Shown here: one piece after another, positions 55,590 to 63,591 of the stretch | Position numbering within the stretch: position 1 is the stretch's first letter | Layout of the letters: each line of letters starts with the position of its first letter | Origin: Panacagrimonas sp052387695 | Lineage (GTDB): Bacteria > Pseudomonadota > Gammaproteobacteria > Nevskiales > Nevskiaceae | Direction: 5' to 3' | NCBI GenBank assembly: GCA_052387695.1 | Contig: JBQTIX010000032.1 | Span: 1-64,000 of the forward strand | Length of the DNA stretch: 64,000 nucleotides | The notes under the pieces: model-generated | Told to the model about the DNA's origin: nothing | Databases searched by the model: none | Seen by the model: the letters and a program-made list of their open reading frames with translations, nothing else | Program-made: the position numbers and the translations under genes

Positions 55590-55739
55590 ATGAGTAATGA
55601 CAGACGGTCGCTGACGGGGTTGACGGATCAGGAGGCGAAGGAATTTCACGGCATCTTCGTCACCAGTTTCATCATCTTCACCGTCATCGCCATCGTTGCG
55701 CATTTCCTGGTGTGGCAGTGGAAACCGTGGTTGCAGTGA
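55590..55739 (+). CDS. pufB: light-harvesting 1 beta subunit
   Basis: 49 residues, too short for routine ORF calling. SLTGLTDQEAKEFHGIFVTS is the LH beta N-terminal domain. The single helix contains AHFLVWQWKPWL, with the bacteriochlorophyll-ligating His and the WxWKPW tail typical of LH1 beta. GGAGG lies six bases before ATG 55590. It assembles with PufA into the LH1 ring round the reaction centre in the inner membrane. Confidence 0.95.
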   Translation: MSNDRRSLTGLTDQEAKEFHGIFVTSFIIFTVIAIVAHFLVWQWKPWLQ

Positions 55740-55807
55740 GGGGCGTAGGCCCTTAACTGAAGTCACGTCGCGGTACCAATCCCTTTCTCACATTGGAGGC
55801 TGAAGAC

Positions 55808-55993
55808 ATGTGGAAAGTATGGCTGTTGTTCGATCCTCGCCGGTCGCTGGTGGCACTGTTCACGTTCCTGTTCGTCCTGGCCCTGCTGATTCATTTCATC
55901 CTGCTCAGCACGCCTCGATTCAACTGGATCGGAGATGGTGGCGCGGCCCCGGCCGCGGTATCGCAGAACTCGTCCCTGCCCTTATCCGGCTAG
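55808..55993 (+). CDS. pufA: light-harvesting 1 alpha subunit
   Basis: 61 residues from ATG 55808, eight bases after GGAGG; an in-frame start at 55793 would precede the MWKVW start typical of alpha subunits. MWKVWLLFDPRRSLVALF is the membrane entry, LLIHFILLSTPRFNWI carries the bacteriochlorophyll-binding His and a C-terminal Trp. It is longer than many alpha chains, with an Ala/Ser-rich tail. Confidence 0.95.
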   Translation: MWKVWLLFDPRRSLVALFTFLFVLALLIHFILLSTPRFNWIGDGGAAPAAVSQNSSLPLSG

Positions 55994-56026
55994 GCGGTTC
56001 CGCAGCGGAAGCTGGCTGGCGGTAAC

Positions 56027-56056
56027 GGGCGGGTCCGGTCTGCGCCGGGCCCTCCC
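56027..56056 (+). promoter_or_regulatory. intercistronic hairpin between pufA and pufL
   Basis: GGGCGGGTCCGG and CCGGGCCCTCCC form a 12-position stem with one mismatch and one G-U pair round TCTGCG. In purple bacteria a hairpin at this place stabilises the pufBA part of the mRNA and sets the LH1-to-reaction-centre ratio; the same role is inferred here. Confidence 0.65.
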
Positions 56057-56130
56057 GGAACCGTCGCCAGTCCGAAGGACAGGATTCCCGGGGAGCGGGA
56101 AACGCCGTTCAGACGCGTGGGAGTGACGTG

Positions 56131-56952
56131 ATGAGCATGCTCAGTTTTGAAAGAAAATATAGAGTCCGTGGAGGCACGCTGCTGGGCGGCGACCTGTTCG
56201 ATTTCTGGGTCGGGCCTTTCTACTGCGGCTTCTTCGGGGTGACCACCGTCTTCTTCGCCACGCTCGGCACGGCGCTGATCGTCTATGGCGCGGCGATCGG
56301 TCCGACCTGGAATCTCTGGCAGATCAATATCGCGCCGCCGGATCTCTCGTACGGCCTGGGACTTGCGCCGCTCAAGGACGGTGGGTTGTGGCAGGCCATC
56401 ACGTTCTGTGCGCTGGGGTCTTTCATCTCGTGGGCGCTGCGGGAGGTGGAGATCTGTCGAAAACTCGGCATTGGCTTGCACGTGCCCTTCGCTTTCAGCT
56501 TCGCGATCCTGGCGTATTTCACGCTGGTGGTGGTTCGACCGGTGCTGATGGGTGCTTGGGGACACGGCTTCCCTTACGGCATTACCAGCCATCTCGACTG
56601 GGTATCCAACACCGGCTACCAGTACCTGCATTTTCATTACAACCCGGCGCACATGCTCGCGATCAGCTTCTTCTTCGCGACCGTCCTCGCGCTGGCGCTG
56701 CACGGCTCGCTGATTCTGTCGGCGACCAATCCGCAGAAGGGCGAGCCGGTGAAGACCGCCGAGCACGAGAACACCTTCTTCCGCGACACCATCGGCTACT
56801 CGATCGGCACGCTCGGCATTCACCGTCTGGGCCTGTTTCTCGCTCTCAGCGCGGTGTTCTGGAGTGCCGTCTGCATCGTCATCAGCGGTCCGTTCTGGAC
56901 CCGTGGCTGGCCCGAATGGTGGGGCTGGTGGCTCAACCTGCCGATCTGGTAG
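56131..56952 (+). CDS. pufL: photosynthetic reaction centre L subunit
   Basis: 273 residues from ATG 56131 (MSMLSFERKYRVRGGTL), the family start; GTG 56128 just before it is not needed. Five membrane helices. GFPYGITSHLDWVSNTGYQY and HFHYNPAHM carry accessory and special-pair bacteriochlorophyll ligands, and HRLGLFLALS carries an iron-ligand histidine. It forms the L/M heterodimer of the type II reaction centre. Confidence 0.97.
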   Translation: MSMLSFERKYRVRGGTLLGGDLFDFWVGPFYCGFFGVTTVFFATLGTALIVYGAAIGPTWNLWQINIAPPDLSYGLGLAPLKDGGLWQAITFCALGSFISWALREVEICRKLGIGLHVPFAFSFAILAYFTLVVVRPVLMGAWGHGFPYGITSHLDWVSNTGYQYLHFHYNPAHMLAISFFFATVLALALHGSLILSATNPQKGEPVKTAEHENTFFRDTIGYSIGTLGIHRLGLFLALSAVFWSAVCIVISGPFWTRGWPEWWGWWLNLPIW

Positions 56953-57013
56953 CCGAATCGAACACCTGGCAAGAACAAAAACCTAGCGCTGGCGAAACAA
57001 GGGGGACGCTCAC

Positions 57014-58000
57014 ATGGCTGAGTACCAAAACATCTTCACGCGGCTTCAGGTCAACGCGCCGGCGTATCCGGGGGTTCCGTTCATCCCTGGAAGCAGCGAC
57101 GGCGTGCGCGAAGTCAAACCCTTCTTCGCTTACCTGATGGGGAAGATCGGTGATGCGCAGATCGGCCCCATCTACCTGGGCTGGCTGGGCGTGACCTCGG
57201 CGGCGTGCTTCCTGATCGCCTTCGAGATCATCGGTCTGAATATGCTGGCGTCGGTGAACTGGGATCCGATCCAGTTCGTTCGCCAGTTGTTCTGGCTCGC
57301 GCTGGAGCCCCCGCCGCCATCGTATGGCTTGAGCATTCCTCCGCTCAACCAGGGCGGCTGGTGGCTGATTGCCGGCTTCTTCCTCACTGCCTCGCTGCTG
57401 CTCTGGTGTCTGCGCATGTACCGCCGCGCGAAAGCGCACGGCATGGGCACGCACACCACCTGGGCCTTTCTGGCGGCGATCTGGTTGTACCTGGTGCTCG
57501 GATTCATCCGCCCGGTCGCGATGGGGAGCTGGGGAGAGGCCGTGCCTTTCGGCATTTTCCCGCACCTGGACTGGACCGCCGCGTTCTCCATCCGCTACGG
57601 AAATCTTTTCTACAACCCCTTCCACATGCTCAGCATCGCATTCCTGTACGGCGCGACGCTGCTGTTCGCCATGCACGGGGCGACCATCCTCGCGGTGAGC
57701 CGTTACGGCGGCGAGCGCGAGATCGAGCAGATCGTCGATCGCGGCACCGCTTCCGAGCGAGCGGCCTTGTTCTGGCGCTGGACCATGGGCTTCAACGCCA
57801 CGATGGAATCGGTGCATCGCTGGGCCTGGTGGTTCGCCGTGCTGTGCCCCCTCACTGGTGGCATCGGCATCCTGCTCACCGGGACGGTCGTCGATAACTG
57901 GTACCTGTGGGGGATCGAGCACGGCATCGTCGCCGGCTACCCCGAGGTGTTCACGCCGGTGGCGGACCCGGCCGCCGCTGCGACGGGAGCCAGCCAATGA
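57014..58000 (+). CDS. pufM: photosynthetic reaction centre M subunit
   Basis: 328 residues. FGIFPHLDWTAAFSIRYGNL and FYNPFHMLSIAFLYGATLLFAMHGATI hold the bacteriochlorophyll-binding histidines and the first iron ligand; ESVHRWAWWFAVLCPLTGGIGI holds another. The C-terminus is extended by an Ala-rich tail, as in species with a bound cytochrome. Its stop overlaps the pufC start as ATGA. Confidence 0.97.
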   Translation: MAEYQNIFTRLQVNAPAYPGVPFIPGSSDGVREVKPFFAYLMGKIGDAQIGPIYLGWLGVTSAACFLIAFEIIGLNMLASVNWDPIQFVRQLFWLALEPPPPSYGLSIPPLNQGGWWLIAGFFLTASLLLWCLRMYRRAKAHGMGTHTTWAFLAAIWLYLVLGFIRPVAMGSWGEAVPFGIFPHLDWTAAFSIRYGNLFYNPFHMLSIAFLYGATLLFAMHGATILAVSRYGGEREIEQIVDRGTASERAALFWRWTMGFNATMESVHRWAWWFAVLCPLTGGIGILLTGTVVDNWYLWGIEHGIVAGYPEVFTPVADPAAAATGASQ

Positions 58001-59163
58001 ACAGAAAAATGAACAGGAAACAGACTGCCCAGGCCCGGGTCACACTCATTCTGGGTCACGCGATCCTGCTGTTCGGCGCCGCGGCCCTGCTGGTGGGCTG
58101 CGAGCGTCCGCCTATCGAGACCGAGCAGGGCGGCTTCCGCGGCACCGGGATGGTGGATGTGCAAAACCCTCGTACGGTCGCCGGCAAGGCCGCGGGCAAC
58201 CTCGTTCCTGTGGCGCTTCCCGCGGTGCCGGAGGGTGGCCCCGCCGCTGCCACGGTCTACAAGAACGTCAAGGTGCTGGGCAATCTCAGCGTCGGCGAAT
58301 TCACCCGCACGATGGTGGCCATGACCAACTGGGTCGCGCCCAAGGAGGGCTGCGCCTACTGCCACAACCCGGCCGACATGGCCTCGGACGAGAAATACAC
58401 CAAACGCGTCTCGCTGCGCATGATCCAGATGACCCAGCACGTCAACGCCAGCTGGAAGACCCACGTCGCGGACACCGGCGTGACCTGCCACACCTGTCAT
58501 CGCGGACAGCCGGTGCCGTCCGACATCTGGTTTGCGACGGCGAGTTCCGGGACGGAATTCGCCGGCAACAAGGCGGGGCAGAATGCCGCCGCGCCGATCG
58601 TCGGACTCACCTCGCTGCCCAATGATCCGTTTTCCACCTTCCTGGAAGGCGATGCGGGCATCCGCACGGTGTCCACCACGGCGCTCCCCACCGGCAATCG
58701 AAGTTCGATCAAGCAGACCGAGTGGACCTACGGCCTGATGATGCACATGTCGCAGTCGCTGGGCGTGAACTGCACGTACTGCCACAACAGCCGGTCCTTC
58801 ACGTCCTGGGATTCCAGCCCGCCGGCGCGAGCGGTCGCCTGGCATGGTATCCGCATGGTGCGTGATCTCAACCAGAACTACCTCATTCCGCTCAAGGACA
58901 GCTTCCCGACACAACGTCTCGGTCCTGCAGGCGACGGTCCGAAGCTCTATTGCGCGACCTGTCACCAGGGGGCAGCCAAGCCGCTCAACGGCGCGAAGAT
59001 GGTGGGCGACTATCCCGCGCTGAAGGGTCCGATCGCGGCGCCAATCCCTGTGGCTGCGCCGCCGCTGGATGACGGCCCCGTGGAGGGTGAGTCGGCACCG
59101 GAAGAGGAGTCGGAGGCAATCGAAGATTCGGATGGCACGGCGACGGACGGGTCTGAGGCCTGA
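57997..59163 (+). CDS. pufC: reaction-centre-bound tetraheme cytochrome
   Basis: 388 residues from ATG 57997. A hydrophobic segment ends in ALLVGC, a lipobox with Cys near residue 35, so it is a lipoprotein anchored at the periplasmic face. Four heme motifs are present: CAYCH, CHTCH, CTYCH and CATCH. It re-reduces the photo-oxidised special pair. The C-terminus carries an extra acidic tail (GESAPEEESEAIEDSDG) beyond the last heme, longer than is usual. Confidence 0.96.
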   Translation: MNRKMNRKQTAQARVTLILGHAILLFGAAALLVGCERPPIETEQGGFRGTGMVDVQNPRTVAGKAAGNLVPVALPAVPEGGPAAATVYKNVKVLGNLSVGEFTRTMVAMTNWVAPKEGCAYCHNPADMASDEKYTKRVSLRMIQMTQHVNASWKTHVADTGVTCHTCHRGQPVPSDIWFATASSGTEFAGNKAGQNAAAPIVGLTSLPNDPFSTFLEGDAGIRTVSTTALPTGNRSSIKQTEWTYGLMMHMSQSLGVNCTYCHNSRSFTSWDSSPPARAVAWHGIRMVRDLNQNYLIPLKDSFPTQRLGPAGDGPKLYCATCHQGAAKPLNGAKMVGDYPALKGPIAAPIPVAAPPLDDGPVEGESAPEEESEAIEDSDGTATDGSEA

Positions 59164-59192
59164 AAAACGCCCGAATCATGGGTGCCCCCGGG

Positions 59193-59231
59193 TTCAAGCG
59201 GTCACGATCGCATTCCAGGTAACCGCTTGAA
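59193..59231 (+). terminator. inverted repeat after pufC
   Basis: TTCAAGCGGT and ACCGCTTGAA are perfect ten-base arms round an 19-base loop, 30 bp after pufC. No T-run follows, so it may be an RNA-stabilising or bidirectional end for the convergent araC-type gene rather than a classical terminator. Confidence 0.5.
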
Positions 59232-59297
59232 TTCCGGAAAATCCAGCTGGACGTGTCGCTGGACCGGCTCACACCGGCGACGCTCAGGTGCCGGTTC

Positions 59298-60191
59298 TCA
59301 CGCCGCCGCTTCCGCCCAACTCCTCACTGCCTCCGTGTCCTTCACGGGCGGCAAGCCGAACATCCGGCCGTACTCCCGGGTGAACTGCGACACGCTCTCA
59401 TAGCCAACCGCAAACGCGGCGCTGCTCGCCGACCGGCCTTCCGCCATCATCAGGCGGCGCGCCTCGATCAGACGCAACTGCTTCTGGAATTGCAGCGGCG
59501 AAAGCGAAGTCACGGAGCGGAAGTGATGATGGAACGAGGATGGGCTCATTCCCGCCGTCGCCGCGAGGCGATCGACCGGCAGCGGCCGCGTGAACTCGGC
59601 GCGAAGGACTGCGACCGCGCGTGCAACACGATGGGCATTGCCCTCCGGCCAGCCCAGGCGTCGAATGGCCGCCCCGTGCCGGCCGGCCAGCAGCCAGTAG
59701 TGCAGTTCGCGCACGAGCTGCGCATGCAGCACCGGCACCGCGTCCGGACGCTCGAGCAGGCGCATCAGCCGCAGCGCCGCATCGGCGACCTCGGCATTGG
59801 TCGGCTCGACCCGCAGCGGCGCGCCGTCGGCCGCCGATATCGTGCGCATCTGCACCGTCAGGTCGGCGATCACGGCCGCGTCCAGGTCCAGGACCAGCGA
59901 GAGGTAGGGTTCGACGACACTCGCCCGCGTGATCTGACTTACCGTGGGCACGTCCGCCGTGATCAACAGCGAATCTCCGGCACCGAACGAGTGGGTCTGG
60001 GTGCCCATCGCCACCTGCTTGCTGCCCTGCAGCACCAGGCACACGAGTGGCCTGGAGATCGCGTGGACCAGGCCGCTGGCCGTGACCGAGCGGATGACGG
60101 TCAGGCCAGGAATGGGCGTCCGGGCAAGGCCGGCCGGGCCGGCATACGCCTCCACATAACGGCGAACCGTATTGAGCAGGGTGTCATTCAT
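59298..60191 (-). CDS. AraC-family transcriptional regulator (AraC_N type)
   Basis: 297 residues. Residues about 20-180 match the AraC_N ligand-like domain (RPLVCLVLQGSKQVAMG). Two helix-turn-helix motifs lie between about 195 and 285: VDRLAATAGMSPSSFHHHFR and SASSAAFAVGYESVSQFTREYGRMFG. It is divergent from the SDR at 60327, which it probably controls; this AraC-SDR pairing is common. It is not obviously tied to photosynthesis. Confidence 0.92.
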   Translation of the reverse strand: MNDTLLNTVRRYVEAYAGPAGLARTPIPGLTVIRSVTASGLVHAISRPLVCLVLQGSKQVAMGTQTHSFGAGDSLLITADVPTVSQITRASVVEPYLSLVLDLDAAVIADLTVQMRTISAADGAPLRVEPTNAEVADAALRLMRLLERPDAVPVLHAQLVRELHYWLLAGRHGAAIRRLGWPEGNAHRVARAVAVLRAEFTRPLPVDRLAATAGMSPSSFHHHFRSVTSLSPLQFQKQLRLIEARRLMMAEGRSASSAAFAVGYESVSQFTREYGRMFGLPPVKDTEAVRSWAEAAA

Positions 60192-60326
60192 GCGGTGATC
60201 CTCGCCGATCCTCGTCGACCACGCCTACTACCCTTGGAGGAATAGGCAAAAGACTTCGAGGTTTCGGCAACGACTCACGACGCCTCGGGCCGCATCATGG
60301 GTTTCCCACACCAGAGGAGTTCGACC

Positions 60327-61082
60327 ATGACCAAGATCGCTATCGTGACCGGCGCCAGCCGCGGGCTCGGCCGCAACGCAGCCCTGAGCATCGCCCGCAA
60401 AGGCGGTGACGTCGTCCTGACCTATCAGAGCCGCAGCGCGGATGCAGAGTCGGCTGTCGCCGAGATCAAGGCGATGGGCCGCAAGGCGGTCGCCTTCCAG
60501 CTCGACGCCGGCAACGTAGCCAGCTTTGCAGCGTTCGCCGAGCGCCTGCGCAAGACGCTGCGCGAGACCTGGCAACGAGAGACCTTCGATCACCTCGTCA
60601 ACAATGCCGGCCATGGCGACTACGCCCTGATCGAGCACACCACCGAGGCGCAGTTCGACGGATTGATCAACGTCCACTTCAAGGGCGTCTACTTCCTCAC
60701 CCAGGCGCTGCTCCCGCTGATCGCGGACGGTGGCCGCATCGTGAACCTGTCCTCGGGCCTGACCCGCATGTCCTTTCCCGGCTACGCCGCGTATGCGTCC
60801 GCCAAGGCCGCGGTCGAGGTGCTCAGCGTTTACATGGCCAAGGAATTGGGCAGCCGCGGGATCGCGGTCAATACCGTGGCGCCGGGCGCCATCGAGACCG
60901 ACTTCGGCGGCGGCGGCGTCCGCGACAACCCGGCGATCAACAAGATCTTCGCGGACATGACTGCGCTCGGCCGGGTAGGCCTGCCCGACGACATCGGGCC
61001 GATGATCGCGAGCCTGCTGTCCGAGGACAATCGCTGGGTCAATGCGCAGCGCATTGAAGTGTCCGGCGGCCAGGCGATCTGA
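60327..61082 (+). CDS. short-chain dehydrogenase/reductase (SDR)
   Basis: 251 residues from ATG 60327, with GAGGAG upstream; the frame's earlier GTG lies before the ribosome-binding site. The NAD(P)-binding TGASRGLG is near 9, NNAG near 95, Ser in LSSGLT and the catalytic YAAYASAK near 160, then GRVGLPDDIG. Substrate not identifiable. The 135-bp gap to the divergent AraC-type gene should contain both promoters. Confidence 0.93.
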   Translation: MTKIAIVTGASRGLGRNAALSIARKGGDVVLTYQSRSADAESAVAEIKAMGRKAVAFQLDAGNVASFAAFAERLRKTLRETWQRETFDHLVNNAGHGDYALIEHTTEAQFDGLINVHFKGVYFLTQALLPLIADGGRIVNLSSGLTRMSFPGYAAYASAKAAVEVLSVYMAKELGSRGIAVNTVAPGAIETDFGGGGVRDNPAINKIFADMTALGRVGLPDDIGPMIASLLSEDNRWVNAQRIEVSGGQAI

Positions 61083-61099
61083 GGGGCGAGGGGGGCGCG

Positions 61100-61566
61100 C
61101 CCGCAGGGTTCGGACCAGGGGCTTGCGAGCGTAGACCATGGTTGGCCGAAGCTGTCGAGCATCGGCCGATGCGTTGCGCATGATCTCCAGCCCTCCGTTA
61201 CATGAGGCATCCGGACTGGAGTGCCGTGCCGTCATGCAACCCAGCATCCTCACAGCACTCTGACTTCGAGCCCTCGTCCCTGCGATTCGGTCGGCACACT
61301 CGCGCTGTCGCCGTATTTCGTGACGCGCTTTACGCCAGACAGTGCTCCGCGCTGTTGATGCGGCAGTCTCCGCCCCCGTCCCGCAGGGGCGAGGATTGCG
61401 AGCAACATGCTCCGCCCATCAATTTGCGGGCCGCATCAATAGTCACATCCACAGTTGCTCCGGCTGCTTCCGGCTGGAGCGGTTGCCGGGTGGGACTCTC
61501 ACCCACTGGAAAGCGCCGCCCTTTCACGGCGAACAACGTGAGCAGACGCTTACGCAGGACCCGCAC
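61100..61566 (-). mobile_element. probable group II intron 5' fragment
   Basis: Read on the minus strand it starts GTGCG (61566-61562), the consensus 5' end of group II introns. It then contains CCAGTGGGTGAGAGTCCCAC followed by CCGG, a hairpin typical of domain I upstream of intron-encoded maturases, and later AAGTCAGAGTGCTGTGA. A short frame (MRNASADARQLRPTMVY) near 61180-61130 could be the maturase N-terminus. Maturase and domain V are missing. Recognition is by motif memory, not by folding. Confidence 0.45.
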
Positions 61567-61597
61567 CTGCTCAGCACCGCCATGGTGTTCTGCCTTC

Positions 61598-62311
61598 TCA
61601 GATTCCGTAGCGAGCCTTCATGCGCTCCATGTAGGCGATCAGGTTTCGCTTTCCGGCCGCGTAGTGACGCGTATCGAACGAGAACGGTGCGTCAATAACA
61701 TGGCGCAAGATCGCCAGAACGGAGGCGTCGATCCATCTCGGACAGTCCCCCATGAAAAAGGGCCGGTCGCCCAAGACGTCGCTGAGCGCGTCGACATCCT
61801 GGCGGGCACGGGCATAGAGTGTTTCCTTGGGCAGACGCGTCCAACCCCCGTTCTCGTAGCCCTTGAGGACCCGGCCACGCCAAGCGTCGCCGAAGGCTTG
61901 CAACTCGGGCGATATATCGTCGGTACCTGCGATCAGACGCAGGTAGTACTGCCAGTCCGCGTCGGCGACGTAACGCGGCTGAATGACGGCAATCCAGTAC
62001 AGGTGTTCGTCGATCAGGCGGTTGAAGGCGAGCATCGTTCCTTGCTCGCGGAGCGTGACGCCTTCTCCAAGGCGATCGCCGAAACGGCGCCGCAGGTGCT
62101 CGATGATCAGCATCGAGTCCGCGATTCGCGTTCCTTCGTCGTCGACGAAAGGGACCTTCCCGTTAGGACTGTCGCGATCGAGTTGCGACAAGTCGGCGGG
62201 TTTGAATTCGAACGGTATTTCCGAGAGCGTCAGGAAATACGAGACCTTGGTGGTCATCGGGCCCAGACAGGGAACCGTCCAACCGGGAACGCTGCCATAC
62301 AGGTGAATCAT
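61598..62311 (-). CDS. glutathione S-transferase-like protein (FAXC/metaxin-like)
   Basis: 237 residues from ATG 62311 with GAGGAGG seven bases before it. The N-terminal thioredoxin-like part has TTKVSYFLTLSEIPFEF and KVPFVDDEGTRIADS, and the C-terminal helical part has FMGDCPRWIDASVLAIL and a YAAGKRNLIAYMERM end. This matches the GST-like FAXC group found in proteobacteria. A second, related gene is cut by the window end at 63592. Confidence 0.85.
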   Translation of the reverse strand: MIHLYGSVPGWTVPCLGPMTTKVSYFLTLSEIPFEFKPADLSQLDRDSPNGKVPFVDDEGTRIADSMLIIEHLRRRFGDRLGEGVTLREQGTMLAFNRLIDEHLYWIAVIQPRYVADADWQYYLRLIAGTDDISPELQAFGDAWRGRVLKGYENGGWTRLPKETLYARARQDVDALSDVLGDRPFFMGDCPRWIDASVLAILRHVIDAPFSFDTRHYAAGKRNLIAYMERMKARYGI

Positions 62312-62450
62312 CGTGGTCCTCCTCATGGCGGGATGCTTCGGCAGGGTTGAAGCAGGCTCGCAGCGGCTGCGCGATTCGCTCTCTCCCACCCTCATCCTCG
62401 TGTCATGTGCAATCGGTTGTTCTCGTGCCCCTATCCATTCACGCTCAGTA

Positions 62451-63250
62451 TCAAGTTGAATCTGCGCCGAGGTTCACCGACTCGAAGCGGACCCCGGTCG
62501 TGAAGCCCCCGTCGATCACGATGTCCTGGCCCGTGATGTACGAAGATTCGTCGCACGCAAGGAACAGCACGAGGCGCGCAACCTCATCCGACATGCCGAC
62601 GCGACCCAGCGGTGTCATTTGCCGCCAGCGGCGCATGAAAAGGGGCTCCGCTTGTCCCGGAGAGATCATGCGCCGGGTCTGGATCATGCCCGGACAGATC
62701 ACGTTGGCGCGCACGCCGCTCGGGCCGAAACGCTTGGCCAGCTTTCGATTCAATCCCACCACGCCCGCCTTTGCGGCCGTGTAGGCCTCGCTCGCAAAGT
62801 CGAAGCCTAAGCGCGACCCGGCGATCGAGGCATTGCTGACGATCACGCCGTGGCCCGAGCGCGCCAGTATCGGCGCAGCCTCCATCGCCGCGGCCCAATA
62901 CGCGGCCAGACCGCTTTCGAGCATCAGATTCCAGCGCTGATCGTCGGTGTACTCGCTGCTTGGACTGGTCATCGCATTGTTGAACAGGATGCCCAAACCA
63001 CCCAGTACATCCTCGGCCTCGTGCACCATCCGGCGCACGGCGGCCCGATCGGTGACATCGACACGCCGGTAGTGCGCCATGCCGCCGGCGGCCCGGATTT
63101 CCGCGACTACGCGCTCGCCACCGGCATCGTCGATGCGGTGATCATGACTGCGGCGCCTTCACCGGCGAACAAGCGTGCGGTGGCTTCGCCCATCCCTGCA
63201 GCCCCGCCGGTAATCAGCGCTTTGCGCCCCTCAAGCCTTCGACACATCAT
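62451..63250 (-). pseudogene. SDR-family oxidoreductase gene with a frameshift
   Basis: ATG 63250 or 63247, after GGAGCAGG, starts MCRRLEGRKALITGGAAGMG, the SDR cofactor loop, but this frame ends at a TAG soon after. The rest (DDAGGERVVAEI, NNAM, SNASIAG, YTAAKAGVVGLNRKL, DIVIDGG) continues in another frame to 62451. One missing base near 63134-63138, where ATCACCGCATCGAC would otherwise read ATCACCGACATCGAC, explains it. Either a real pseudogene or one sequence error. The catalytic YxxxK (Y-TAAK) is intact. Confidence 0.8.
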
Positions 63251-63322
63251 CGACCTGCTCCCGTTTGAGCACGCCCTTCATCGAGTCTCTCTTTCAGGAC
63301 CGCTTCGAGTCGACGCCTCACT

Positions 63323-63466
63323 CCGAACGATCTGGGTTCCATCGGACCGAATCATATGGGCACCGAGTACGCGCCGCGACGGTTCGGCCACAACGAGCTT
63401 CACAGCCGTTCGATCGCCCCGACCTGACACCGAATTCTTCATGGGGCGAAAGTCGGACTCGAAGGC
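63323..63466 (-). pseudogene. glutathione reductase C-terminal fragment
   Basis: The minus-strand frame reads AFESDFRPMKNSVSGRGDRT, then KLVVAEPSRRVLGAHMI. This is the dimerisation-domain segment of glutathione reductase (typically FRPMK.TLSGR..RTLMKLVV...RVLG.HM). It breaks off at SDGTQIVR, before the conserved HP..EE active-site end. No FAD or NAD domains are present. Confidence 0.7.
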
Positions 63467-63489
63467 ACTTCCCCGAGTTCCCTGCCGGA

Positions 63490-63560
63490 GCGCCCTCGGC
63501 CGCGAACAATTTCACGACCGCTTCTCCGATACCCGAAGCCCCCCGGATACGAGTGCACGG
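63490..63560 (-). pseudogene. SDR N-terminal fragment
   Basis: On the minus strand ALVSGG is followed, after a one-base shift, by ASGIGEAVVKLFAAEGA, the cofactor-binding start of an SDR. It is cut off within 25 residues and joined to glutathione-reductase-like sequence. This is debris from rearrangement. Confidence 0.6.
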
Positions 63561-63591
63561 CGTCGCTCGAGCGTGCCGTGCACGTACTGGC

